NCBI GenBank assembly: GCA_963809205.1
Contig: CAWEIS010000028.1
Location: forward strand, 124,001 to 188,000
DNA: 64,000 nt
Direction of reading: 5' to 3'
From: DATLLN01 sp963809205
GTDB lineage: Bacteria; Actinomycetota; Thermoleophilia; Gaiellales; JAICJC01
The translations under genes and the position numbers were made by a program. Shown piece after piece: positions 42,960-51,526 of this stretch. The notes beneath the pieces were generated by a model. That model was not told the DNA's origin. It saw nothing but the letters and a program-made list of their open reading frames with translations, and searched no databases. How positions within the stretch are numbered: position 1 is the first letter of the stretch; the number at the start of each line of letters is the position of its first letter.

Positions 42960-44719
42960 TCATTCATCGCCGACCTGTACGCAGCGCGAGCGCGGTCGAT
43001 CGCCCGAGCCGAGCTCCCCGTCGCCACGAACGACATCCGGCTCGTACGACCATGGCATCCAGTCGGACGCGCCTTGAGCGTGCGATATCGCGGAAGCCCA
43101 GTCGCCTCTGTCGAGTGCCTGCTGCGCGCGATGGAGTTCCAGATTCCCGATCAGGCCGACTATCGAGAACAGCCCAGCAACGCAAACGCACCTCCGAGAA
43201 CCGCGAACCGTAGGTCAGCCCGAGGATACGCGATGAACTGCGCACGCGCGTCGATAAGAAGTGACACGCCGACCAGCAGCCTGCGGCGGCCACACCCGGC
43301 ACCTGCCAGTCCCAATCGCCGGCGAGATGAAGAGCGAAGGCCACGTATGCCCCACTCAGGATGGCAAGACCCGCTCCCCGAAGGCGCACCGCCGCGACGA
43401 CCGGTGGGATCAACACCACGCGCCAGCAGCAGCAGGCCGACGATGCCCAACTCGCTGGCCACCTGCACGGCCAGGGAGTGGGCCCAGAGCGTGTTCAGTC
43501 CGATCGAGCGGTGCTGGTACCAGGTGGTCGCAAAACTTCCGACCCCCGACCCGCAACAGGGTGGCGCGCGAAGTTGCGCCCGCCGACGGCCCACAGCTGG
43601 GCCCGGCCGTTGCCGGACAGGTTCATCATCCGCTCAGGGGTGTAGACGCCGACCGACTGGGAGTTCGTGCGGAAGTCGTTGCGCACGTGCTTGGCGATCG
43701 TGATCGGCGACCCGAACTGCGCGAAGGCCAGGATCAGCGCGAACACGACCAGCGCGACAAGCGATCGCGCGTAGGCACGGTGGATGTCGGCGGACACCGA
43801 CACGCGACGCTCGGCCAAGCCGAACAGCGCGGCCACGGCGGCGCTCATCAAGCTCAACCCGACCAGGATCACGGCCAGGCGGTGGCCCTCCGACGACGCC
43901 TGCGCCAGGTTGAACGTCTCCGAGGAGAGCGCACGATGCCGGTTGCAGGCGAGGACGGCGGCAGCGGGGGCGATCGCAAGAACGCCCAATGCGGTCACCA
44001 GCCAGACCCGCCGCGGCTCCAGCGCCACCGTCCACACCAGCGCCAGGCCGAGGCAGATCCACGAGCCGCGGCTGAGGGTGAAGAAGAGCGTCGAGGCGAG
44101 CACCGGCAGTGGCGCCGCGGCCAGCGCACGCATCCACAGCGACGGTGATCGCGTGGCGAAGTGCGCGCCGGCGAAAAGCCCGATCACCGCGAAGATGCCC
44201 AGCGAGTTCCAGTAGCCGACCGGCTCGAACAGCCGCGCCCCCTCGACCCGGTAAATGCCGAACCGGTCGGGAGCCAGCTGGGTGGCGAGCGAGTAGGCAC
44301 AGACCACGACGATGCCCGCGTAGACCCCGGCCGCGATCGCGTCCGCCGACGATCGTTTGGCGACCAGCATCGCCCCGGCGACGGCCGCGACGTAGATCAC
44401 CAGCCGCTCCAGTTCCTGCATCCCGCCGACGATGTCGGACGTCCAGATCAGGCTCACGCGCGCTCCAGGCGAAGAGCCCGGTCAAGCCTCCCAGCATGAC
44501 CAGCTCGAGGCGCGAGAGCACGATCTCGTCGCGCAGCACAAGCGCCATGCCCGCAATCCACAAAAAGCCCAGCGAGGCCCAGCCCCACGTGGTTGGGAAG
44601 AAGCCGCCAGACGCCGCTGCCAGCGGGGCCACCGCCAGGAACGCCAGCGCCCCCACCATCCGGTCGTACCAGCGCTCGGGAAGCGACCATGTGCGAACGG
44701 CAGCGACGGCGGTTTCCAT
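42960..44719 (-). pseudogene. O-antigen ligase with TPR-like tail, multiply frameshifted
   Basis: The gene begins at ATG 44719 ('METAVAAVRTWSLPERWYDRMVG') with two TMs. It changes frame near 44460 and continues 'MQELERLVIYVAAVAGAMLV', 'YWNSLGIFAVIGLFAG' and 'FTLSRGSW' down to the 'ARHPVAGRGSG' block. Near 43565 it changes to 'TTWYQHRSIGLNTLWAHSLAVQVASELGIVGLLLLA', near 43430 to 'LIPPVVAAVRLRGAGLAIL', near 43300 to 'LLIDARAQFIAYPRAD', and near 43170 to the TPR-like 'NLELHRAQQALDRGDWASAISHAQGA'. It stops early at 42960. Domain order is normal; the reading frame is not. Confidence 0.82.
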
Positions 44720-44780
44720 GGTCAAACAGTCTCCTGGCAACAAGATCCGGTTTCAAGTGGCCGGGTACCACGTACCATAG

Positions 44781-45263
44781 GTGGCCGTGGGGGATCCGCT
44801 CGCACAGCCGGAGACGATGATTCGCCGCGTCTACGCCTACGTCGCCTACCGGATCGGCGACGGGCCGGATGCCGAGGACGTGACCAGCGAGGTGTTCGTT
44901 CGGGCGCTGCGCTACCGGGACAGCTACGACGCAGCCAAGGGCCAGCCGATCACCTGGCTGACGGGGATCGCCCGCACCGTGCTGATCGAGAACGGTCGGG
45001 CCGCCCAGACGCTCGGCGAGGACGCGCTGCCAACGCTGGTCGAGCCGTCCCGGGTCGAGGAGCGCACCGCCGACAGGCTGGCGCTGGCCGATGCCTTGGC
45101 CGGTCTCCCGGAGCGGGACCGCGAGCTGCTGGCGCTGCGCTACGGCGCCGACCTCAAGGCCAAGCAGATCGCCGGCCTGCTCGACATGGACACCCATGCC
45201 GTCGAGGTCGCTCTGAGCCGCGCCCTGGACCGGCTGAGGACGATCGTCGGCGACGAGCTGTGA
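44781..45263 (+). CDS. ECF-type RNA polymerase sigma factor
   Basis: A 160-residue sigma-70 family protein. Region 2 is 'IRRVYAYVAYRIGDGPDAEDVTSEVFVRAL' followed by 'PITWLTGIARTVLIENGR'. Region 4 is 'ALAGLPERDRELLALRYGADLKAKQIAGLL' and 'HAVEVALSRALDRLR'. It should direct polymerase to an alternative promoter set. GTG 44781 and GTG 44787 are both possible starts; a TACCAT hexamer ends eight nt before 44787, so the message may be leaderless. It is divergent from the broken ligase and 60 nt upstream of a membrane protein that may regulate it. Confidence 0.85.
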   Translation: MAVGDPLAQPETMIRRVYAYVAYRIGDGPDAEDVTSEVFVRALRYRDSYDAAKGQPITWLTGIARTVLIENGRAAQTLGEDALPTLVEPSRVEERTADRLALADALAGLPERDRELLALRYGADLKAKQIAGLLDMDTHAVEVALSRALDRLRTIVGDEL

Positions 45264-45323
45264 GGTTTTTCACCCGCCGGCCGTATCTGTCTTCGGAAGC
45301 TTTGTTTCGGAGCCAGAGGGGAA

Positions 45324-45950
45324 GTGGATCGGATGTTTGGACGATGGAGGGAAGATAGGCTCGAGCGGTCGCTGCGCGATCAGCGTCCGGCTCCCAGCGA
45401 CGAGTTCATGGCACGGATGAGCAGCGAGATCAGCCGTCGCCCGGTTCGCCGGGGCGTGGCGCGGCCGGTGCTCGCATTTGGCTTGACCGCCGCCGTGTGT
45501 GTGGTGTTCGCTGGGCTGGGCGGTATCGGCTACGCGTCGTCGGCGCTGTCGGGAGTCAAGAGTCACGTCGCGCCGACCAACAGCAAGGGTGTTCAGGGGA
45601 GCGGGTCAGTCGAGAACTCGTATCCGAACCGCAAGTTCAAGGTGACCCTGTCCCCTGACCACGTGAAGATCGACAAGCCGCAATCGGCCGATTTCCAGGT
45701 GACCGTCGTGCCGCGCCACGGATTCTCCGGGCAGGTCAAGTGCACGGCGAGCATCAAGATCAGTGAGAAGGGCTTCACGGGAACACCGCCCACCGTGACC
45801 CCGACCACCCGGACATTCACGCCGCCGAAGACCAAGATCTTCACTGTGAACAGCCACGGGGCCACCGCCGGCGAGTACCGACTGATCGTGATCTGCACGA
45901 GTGGCGATGTGACCAAGAAGCGGAACGCTGAGTTCGACATCACCTCGTGA
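45324..45950 (+). CDS. Single-TM protein next to the sigma factor, possible anti-sigma
   Basis: A 208-residue protein with a short cytosolic, charged N-terminal part (about 1-45, 'REDRLERSLRDQRPAPSDEFMARMS'), one TM (about 47-72) and an extracytoplasmic Ig-like beta domain ('FKVTLSPDHVKIDKPQSADFQVTV' onward, with two cysteines). The size, topology and position fit an anti-sigma factor, but there is no zinc-binding His-X3-Cys-X2-Cys motif. The Ig-like domain suggests it binds or senses something outside. The GTG start follows AGAGGGGA. A strong terminator is at 45980-46011. Confidence 0.6.
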   Translation: MDRMFGRWREDRLERSLRDQRPAPSDEFMARMSSEISRRPVRRGVARPVLAFGLTAAVCVVFAGLGGIGYASSALSGVKSHVAPTNSKGVQGSGSVENSYPNRKFKVTLSPDHVKIDKPQSADFQVTVVPRHGFSGQVKCTASIKISEKGFTGTPPTVTPTTRTFTPPKTKIFTVNSHGATAGEYRLIVICTSGDVTKKRNAEFDITS

Positions 45951-45980
45951 GCTGCTAGCCCGGCCACTTTCCCACCGCTC

Positions 45981-46010
45981 GCTGAGGCCGCTCTTCGGAG
46001 CGGCCTCAGC
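45981..46010 (+). terminator. Hairpin terminator with cUUCGg loop
   Basis: GCTGAGGCCGCT and its complement pair perfectly; with the closing C-G the loop is TTCG, a very stable tetraloop. CGTTTCT follows. It ends the sigma/partner operon. Confidence 0.85.
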
Positions 46011-46096
46011 CGTTTCTGGCGATCTGCCACCCGCCCCTCGTGCCCGGGGTCCCGGCTGGTCGTCCGGATAACCGATTCTGGCCACCGTGGCTCGAA

Positions 46097-46125
46097 TTGA
46101 CGACGCCGTGAGAAACGGTTACGCT
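46097..46125 (+). promoter_or_regulatory. Promoter candidate for the Cys-rich small protein
   Basis: TTGACG, 17 nt, TACGCT. The expected start site near 46132 leaves a 14-nt leader containing the ribosome-binding site. Confidence 0.6.
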
Positions 46126-46145
46126 GGGGTGGAAAGGGGGCGCAT

Positions 46146-46256
46146 GTGACCAGGCTCCTGCGCCGCTGGTTGGCTCATCTGTGCATCGATTGTGGTTGCT
46201 CGAAGCCGTTCTTCACGGTGTACTGCGATGCATGCTGGAAGCACCACGACTGGTAG
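46146..46256 (+). CDS. 36-residue Cys-rich small protein
   Basis: GTG at 46146 is preceded by GGAAAGGGGG and by a good promoter. The product starts 'MTRLLRRWLAHLC' and has 'CIDCGCSK', 'YCDAC' and a His-His-Asp-Trp end. Five cysteines and two histidines make a small zinc ribbon likely. It is not recognised as a named family. It stands alone between the sigma operon and the convergent sulfotransferase gene. Its promoter, ribosome-binding site and motif spacing together argue that it is real. Confidence 0.6.
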   Translation: MTRLLRRWLAHLCIDCGCSKPFFTVYCDACWKHHDW

Positions 46257-46336
46257 CCCAAGGGCGTTCACCGGCAGATCCAGCGCGACAGATTCTGCTC
46301 TGCGAGAACTGAGGACATCCCGTCCGAGCTGGGGTG

Positions 46337-47299
46337 TCAGACGCTGCCTTCCCGACCCCGGCCGCGACGAATCTCCGACGCCGTCGGGTACATGAACCGG
46401 CCCGTCGCGGAACGATGGATGCTCCAGTACGCATGGCGGGCGACGTCGGACGCCAGATGTCGCGGTCGCAGCGGAAGCGCCGCAACCTGGCGCGCGAGCT
46501 CGTCGTAGTCGTAGCCCATCGCCTGGAGCCGAACCGGCCCCAGCCGCTCGAGGTACCTCCGACACCACCGCCGCCGGACGGTCGTGCCCATCGTCTGCTG
46601 CCACTTCGACAGCGGCTCGGCGGACACGGTCGGGTACGTGTCCACCCCGACCCGGTCCCGCATCCGCCCGCGGAGCGCATCGTCGCTCATCCCGCGTGCC
46701 TCCGCCGGATCCAGCCCGAGGAACGCGAACACCTTCTGCAGCTCGCCTTCGGAGTCCGCGACGACGTCCTCGTAGCGCAGCGTGAGACATCGAGGGTCGT
46801 TCGGGCGGGCGGCGGCGACCAGGTGCTCCAACCCGTCCTCGAGATCGACCGCGTACCGGTCGAGATTCCAGCGTCCGCGACCGAAGCTCTCGATGATCGA
46901 TGCCGCGACCGCCAGCGGCTGCCGCCAGAGGAAGATGAACTTGCCGTCCGGGAACAGCTCCATGATCTCGTGGATCACGAGGTGGTACCGCGGGGTCTTG
47001 TCAAGGAAGTAGCGCTCACCGTTCCCGGCGGCCGAGTAGAGGGCCTCCACGAACTCCCGCATCTCGAACAGATACTCGTCGCGGCCGCCGCGCAGCTGGC
47101 CCGTGAAATCGTCGATCGCCCTGACCGCCGTCCGGTGGCCGTACTCGGTGAACGCACCCGGCCGGCGCATGGTGTAGAGCAACGGCAGCAGCACCCACGG
47201 CTCTGAGGTGGTGGCGACCTCGGGATGCCCTGCGATGAGGCGTTGCACCAGCGTCGACCCCGAGCGGGGGAGCGAGAACAGGAAGACAGGCTCAGTCAC
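46337..47299 (-). CDS. Sulfotransferase family protein (copy 2)
   Basis: A 320-residue sulfotransferase with the PAPS-binding loop 'FLFSLPRSGSTLVQRLIAGHPEV' at the N terminus, 'DKTPRYH' with the catalytic region, and 'FIFLWRQPLAVAASIIE' as the 3'-phosphate site. 'LTLRYEDVVADSEGELQKVFAFLGL' is also typical. It belongs to the Sulfotransfer_3 type and differs from the copies at 38589 and 62994. It is the last gene of the second, leftward exopolysaccharide set, so the polymer or its lipid carrier is the probable acceptor. The start is GTG. Confidence 0.9.
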   Translation of the reverse strand: MTEPVFLFSLPRSGSTLVQRLIAGHPEVATTSEPWVLLPLLYTMRRPGAFTEYGHRTAVRAIDDFTGQLRGGRDEYLFEMREFVEALYSAAGNGERYFLDKTPRYHLVIHEIMELFPDGKFIFLWRQPLAVAASIIESFGRGRWNLDRYAVDLEDGLEHLVAAARPNDPRCLTLRYEDVVADSEGELQKVFAFLGLDPAEARGMSDDALRGRMRDRVGVDTYPTVSAEPLSKWQQTMGTTVRRRWCRRYLERLGPVRLQAMGYDYDELARQVAALPLRPRHLASDVARHAYWSIHRSATGRFMYPTASEIRRGRGREGSV

Positions 47300-47337
47300 G
47301 GCGCCTCAGACGAGGGAGAACACTACAAGACCCGCGA

Positions 47338-48126
47338 TCATCGTCCGCGCGCCCGACGAGCCCCCCTGAGCGAACGCGCGGTGAGCAGCGCGAAGCGCGT
47401 GTTCGCACGGAGGTAACGGGGTGCGAGCTTCCGAGGCTCCGACGCGAGGCGGTGCGACCACTCCAGGCCGGACCTCTGCATCCACCGCGGCGCCCGCCGT
47501 TTCGTCCCGGCGAGGAAGTCGAAGGCGGCGCCGACCCCGACGCACAGGGCGGGGCTCACGCGGTGGGCGTTGGCGTGGCACCATGTGTCCTGCTTCGGCG
47601 CCCCCAATCCGACCCAGACGATGTGCGGCTCGGCCGCCAGGATCTGCGACGTGATCTCGCGCTCCTCATCCTCCTCGAGCGCGCGGAACGGGGGCGAGTG
47701 GCTGCCGACGACGAGCGCGCCGGGGTACAGCCGACCGATCCGTCGCTCGAGCAGCTCGAGCACCTCCGGCGTGGATCCGAACAGGAAATGGCGCAGGTCG
47801 ACCCGTCGGCCGCGGTCGATCACCAGCGGCATCAGGTCCGGCCCCCCCACTCGCTCCGCGCCGGCCATCCCGAGCCGCCGCTGGTACCACGCAATCGGGG
47901 CGCCGTCGGGAAAGTTCATCCATGCCCCGTCGAGCGCCGTGCGCACGAGGTCGTCGTCGTTCGCCAGCGTGATGCCGTGCACGCCGGTGAGCGTCGCATA
48001 TCCACCCTCGCCGGACAGCGCGCGGTCGATCACCAGATCGGCGGCTTCGCTGAGCGAGCCGGCGAAGAACGTGGTGCCCAGCACCGAACAGCACCCACCC
48101 CGGCTTCTCACGGTCATCGAGCGCAC
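47338..48126 (-). CDS. WecG/TagA/CpsF-family glycosyltransferase (copy 2)
   Basis: A 262-residue GT26 enzyme with 'TLTGVHGITLANDDD', 'WMNFPDGAPIAWYQRRLGM', 'ERVGGPDLMPL', 'HIVWVGLGAPKQDTWCHAN', 'GVGAAFDFLAGTKRRAPRWMQRSGLEWSHRL' and 'EPRKLAPRYLRANTRF'. The conserved Asp of 'FPDG' and the PKQE-like 'PKQD' are kept. It begins three bases after the BY-kinase stop, so they are cotranscribed. It is only moderately similar to copy 1, suggesting a different acceptor or a separate polymer. Confidence 0.92.
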   Translation of the reverse strand: MRSMTVRSRGGCCSVLGTTFFAGSLSEAADLVIDRALSGEGGYATLTGVHGITLANDDDLVRTALDGAWMNFPDGAPIAWYQRRLGMAGAERVGGPDLMPLVIDRGRRVDLRHFLFGSTPEVLELLERRIGRLYPGALVVGSHSPPFRALEEDEEREITSQILAAEPHIVWVGLGAPKQDTWCHANAHRVSPALCVGVGAAFDFLAGTKRRAPRWMQRSGLEWSHRLASEPRKLAPRYLRANTRFALLTARSLRGARRARGR

Positions 48127-48129
48127 CCG

Positions 48130-50010
48130 TCAGTCGCCGGCGTACGCCGGGCCGCGCTCGGAGCCAGAGCCATACCCATACCCATATCCGTAGCCATACG
48201 CGGAATCGGAGTCCGCGCCCGTCAGCACGAGGCCTAGCTTAGCGACATGAGCGCGATCCAGCTCCCTGCGGAGCTCACGAAGCATCGGCCTCTGGACGAC
48301 ATCGAGGCGGCTCACGACCACCATCCCATCGACGCGCGACGAGATGGAAACCGCATCCGACACGGGCAGCACCGGCGGCGTGTCGACGAGCACGATATCC
48401 GCACGCTCGCGTAGCTGGTCGAGCATCGCGCCGAGCGCCTCCGACTCGAGGAGGGCGGATGGATCCGCTGGCTGTGTGCCTGCCGTCAGCACCTCGAGTA
48501 CTCCTCCGCCGGCCCCAGCGCGAGAGGCGTTGCCATTGCCGTTGCCGTTCGCGTGGCCGTGTCCACTGCCATGCCGAGCGATCGCCAGGACGCCGGTCCG
48601 GGACGGGGTGCGGGGAATGACCGCGACCGTGCTCAGTGCATCCTGGACGCTGATGTCCCCGAGCGCCACTTCGGTCACCCCAGGGCCGTCCCCGAGATCG
48701 AAGAGCTTGTGCAGGAACGGCCGCCGAAGGTCGAGGTCGACGAGCACCACGTGCCGCCCGACCTGCGCCATCGCCACGGCCAGGTTGGCGATCGTGGTCG
48801 ACTTGCCCTCCTGTTCAACGGCGCTCGTCACCATCACGACGCCCGCAGCGGCCTGCAGGTTGGCGAGGTCGAGTGCCACCCGCAGCTTCCTATACGCCTC
48901 TCCGTTCGGGCCAGACTGGTTCGCCAGGAGGGACACCTGATCCCGCCGCCGGAGCGATCGGGACGGTGCCGGGATCCGGGCGAGGATGGGCAGACCGAGC
49001 TGCTGGGACGCCTCCTCCGAGGAACGCACCTTGCGGTCGAGCGCTTCCAGGAGGAAGATCAGCCCGAGCGCGACGATCAACCCGATGGCGACGCCTGCAA
49101 TCAGGTCGCGCTTGACCGAGGGAGCCGTCTGCACCGCTACCTCGGCATGCGTGCCGATCCTCGCAGCACCGGGCTTGGTCAACAGGTCCGTCTGCAGGTT
49201 CTGGAGCGTTCCTGTGAAGGCCTGCAGGCGTGCCTGCGCACTCTGGCTCTGCGACTGCAGGTCAGCGGCGCTGAGGTTCTGCGCGAGCCGGCTGGAGATC
49301 TGTGCGGAGAGTTTCGTGAGAACTCCGCTGGAGTGCTTGATCCGATCCTGCGTCTGCTTGACCAGTCCGATGATTTGGCTGTCCACCGCCCGCTGGCTGT
49401 TGATCACGAATGCCGCGGCGTACCCGTTCGCGAGATACACGGCAAGCGTCCGGTCCGGCGCGGTCACGCCGAGATGGATCAGGTTCGTGTCCGTGTCGGC
49501 GGTGATCGTTGAGGCACCGAGGAGCTGCTGCGGCGACCACGCGGCCGTGCGCGCCGCGCTGAACAGCGCTGCACCGGCCGCCTGCGCCTCGGCAGCCCGG
49601 GTCTCGGCGGGCGTCGGCTTCAGGGTGCTCGTCGATCCCGCCGGGGGCAGAAGGCAGGGCTCAGTGGTCGTGCCGGGCTGCGGTGTACTCCCGGCGCCGT
49701 GGTCGTACCCATAGAACTGCTGGGCGCACAGGATCGCGTCGCCCGCGACATCCTGCGAGGCGGCCAGCTGTGCCTGGGTGTTGATCCCCCGGCTGGGATC
49801 CTTGGAGATGTCGGACGTCACCCCGCCGGAGATGTCCTGCGTGTTGACAACAACGTCGGCGACCGAGCGGAACTGTGCATGCTGGCGGCTTGCGAACCCG
49901 TAGGCCGCGGCCAGCCCGAGGACGGCGCAGAGCACGAGCAACCAGCCGCGACGGCGGACGGTGCGGAGGTAATACTCGACGGTGGGGCCGCCGGTCACAG
50001 CGTCGCTCAC
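48130..50010 (-). CDS. Chain-length determinant / BY-family tyrosine autokinase (copy 2)
   Basis: A 626-residue Wzz-BY-kinase fusion. It has TM1 (about 22-39), an extracellular region with coiled-coil-like helices ('IIGLVKQTQDRIKHSSGVLTKL'), TM2 (about 306-326), Walker A 'SAVEQEGKSTT', Walker A' 'VVLVDLDLRRP' and Walker B 'IVLVDTPP'. A Tyr-Gly run ('YGYGYGYGYG') forms the C-terminal phosphorylation cluster. A Gly/Asn/His-rich insert ('GSGHGHANGNGNGN') is absent from copy 1. It heads the leftward sulfotransferase/WecG operon and has its own promoter at 50060-50088. Confidence 0.93.
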   Translation of the reverse strand: MSDAVTGGPTVEYYLRTVRRRGWLLVLCAVLGLAAAYGFASRQHAQFRSVADVVVNTQDISGGVTSDISKDPSRGINTQAQLAASQDVAGDAILCAQQFYGYDHGAGSTPQPGTTTEPCLLPPAGSTSTLKPTPAETRAAEAQAAGAALFSAARTAAWSPQQLLGASTITADTDTNLIHLGVTAPDRTLAVYLANGYAAAFVINSQRAVDSQIIGLVKQTQDRIKHSSGVLTKLSAQISSRLAQNLSAADLQSQSQSAQARLQAFTGTLQNLQTDLLTKPGAARIGTHAEVAVQTAPSVKRDLIAGVAIGLIVALGLIFLLEALDRKVRSSEEASQQLGLPILARIPAPSRSLRRRDQVSLLANQSGPNGEAYRKLRVALDLANLQAAAGVVMVTSAVEQEGKSTTIANLAVAMAQVGRHVVLVDLDLRRPFLHKLFDLGDGPGVTEVALGDISVQDALSTVAVIPRTPSRTGVLAIARHGSGHGHANGNGNGNASRAGAGGGVLEVLTAGTQPADPSALLESEALGAMLDQLRERADIVLVDTPPVLPVSDAVSISSRVDGMVVVSRLDVVQRPMLRELRRELDRAHVAKLGLVLTGADSDSAYGYGYGYGYGSGSERGPAYAGD

Positions 50011-50059
50011 GTTCTCTCCCTCAGGTCTGGGGTACGCCAGGTTGGAGCCTGGTCAACCA

Positions 50060-50088
50060 GGGATACCATCGGTGTCTTGTCAAGTCAA
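50060..50088 (-). promoter_or_regulatory. Promoter candidate of the second BY-kinase operon
   Basis: On the minus strand TTGACT, 17 nt, TATCCC, 50 nt upstream of the start. It lies in the 141-nt gap after the ligase gene. Confidence 0.55.
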
Positions 50089-50151
50089 GACATCTGCAAA
50101 TGCGGCATAGCATCAGGAACACCCATCCAACGGCCGCTTGGAAGCCCGCGA

Positions 50152-51525
50152 CTAGTCCGCGGCGAGGCGACCAGTGGAGTGCGCGAGGGCGACCAGAGTC
50201 CACACCGCCCCGTTCATCACCGTCTTGGTGAGCAGGTTCGAGTCCGCGCTGGCGAGGACGTAGACGACGGCGACGCCCAGGCCGCCGACCGCGGTTGCGA
50301 GAAGCACTCGATCATCCGACAGACGGTTCGTTCTGCGCACAGCGCCGATCGCACCCCCGACCCCCGAGGCAAGCAGTGCGAGGAAGGCGAGCAAGCCCAG
50401 GATCCCGGTCTCGACCACCGTCCGGACATAATCGCTGTGGGTCAGGGATCCCTCCTGCTCGCCGATGGAGGCGAACCCGTGACCGATAACCGGTGACTGG
50501 TTGACCTTGGGCAGGTTCGTCCGCCACAGGCTCAGGCGCTGGCTGAACGTGTTGCCGTAGTGCCCCTGGTGAGCCGGATCCTGGTTGAGATCGTTGAAGC
50601 GCTGCACCGTACTGGGCACCGCGAGCACGACAACGGCCAGCGTGACTGGAATCAGGATCAGCAGGATGCGGTAGCGCACGACGCCGATCACCAGCAGCCC
50701 GACGATCAGGGTCAACCACCCAGTGCGCGTGTACGACCCGACGAGCGCGACGCCCGCGACAGCGATCCAGGCGACCAGCAGCCACCTCCAGACCAGACGA
50801 GTCCCGAGCGCGAACGGAATTGCGAAGCAGAGCAGCACGCCGAGCACGATCCCGAGGGCGTCCGGCCCGGGAAAGCCGCCGGTGGCACGGTCGAACTGGA
50901 AGACCCCGAGCGACGAACGCTCCGCGTTGATCGTCTGCTCGATCGCGACGCCGATCACGCCCAGCACCGATATCAGCAAGGCAGCGACGATCAGCTCGAT
51001 GTCGCGCCGGGAACGCACCAGCGAGTACACCAGCGCGTAGAGGACACCGATCTGGGCGAGCCGCATCACGTCGGTGACTCCCAGCGTCACGGATGGCGTA
51101 TTGACGAGGCTGACGATGGCCAGAGCGGTGAGCGCGATGAACGGCCACAGCGATGGCGCCCGCCGAGCCGACCTCCAGTTCTCGACCACGTACGCGCCGC
51201 CCACGACCACGATCATCAGCGTGATGCCCGTGGTCAGATTCAGCTTCAGCCCTGCGAGCGAATCGAACTGGCCGTCGGCCCACAGATCAGCGCTCTGATG
51301 GACGAGCAGGACGCCGACCACTCCCCAGAGCGGACGGACGACGAAGGCCGCCGTCAGCCCCACCAGGAGCGCCGTCGCCGCCAGCGCCTTTGGGCTGCCA
51401 GACAGCAGCGCCGCGGTCAGGAGACCGGCGCTGTACGCCAGCGCGGCCAGCCAGGTGAGCGAGCGCGGCAGGGTGATGGCTGGCCGTGGCACGCCCGCGA
51501 GGGCAGCCGGATACGACGTCAGCAC
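50152..51525 (-). CDS. O-antigen ligase / polymerase family protein
   Basis: A 457-residue membrane protein with about 12 helices. The Wzy_C block reads 'SQRLSLWRTNLPKVNQSPVIGHGFASIGEQEG', 'THSDYVRTVVETGILGLLAFLALL', which includes the periplasmic His and Arg used by ligases and polymerases. It acts on lipid-linked glycans at the outer membrane face. It is intact, unlike the other two ligase genes at 39803 and 42960, and may be the working polymerase of this locus. The start abuts the stop of the Wzz-like gene at 51527. Confidence 0.88.
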   Translation of the reverse strand: MLTSYPAALAGVPRPAITLPRSLTWLAALAYSAGLLTAALLSGSPKALAATALLVGLTAAFVVRPLWGVVGVLLVHQSADLWADGQFDSLAGLKLNLTTGITLMIVVVGGAYVVENWRSARRAPSLWPFIALTALAIVSLVNTPSVTLGVTDVMRLAQIGVLYALVYSLVRSRRDIELIVAALLISVLGVIGVAIEQTINAERSSLGVFQFDRATGGFPGPDALGIVLGVLLCFAIPFALGTRLVWRWLLVAWIAVAGVALVGSYTRTGWLTLIVGLLVIGVVRYRILLILIPVTLAVVVLAVPSTVQRFNDLNQDPAHQGHYGNTFSQRLSLWRTNLPKVNQSPVIGHGFASIGEQEGSLTHSDYVRTVVETGILGLLAFLALLASGVGGAIGAVRRTNRLSDDRVLLATAVGGLGVAVVYVLASADSNLLTKTVMNGAVWTLVALAHSTGRLAAD

Positions 51526-51526
51526 G

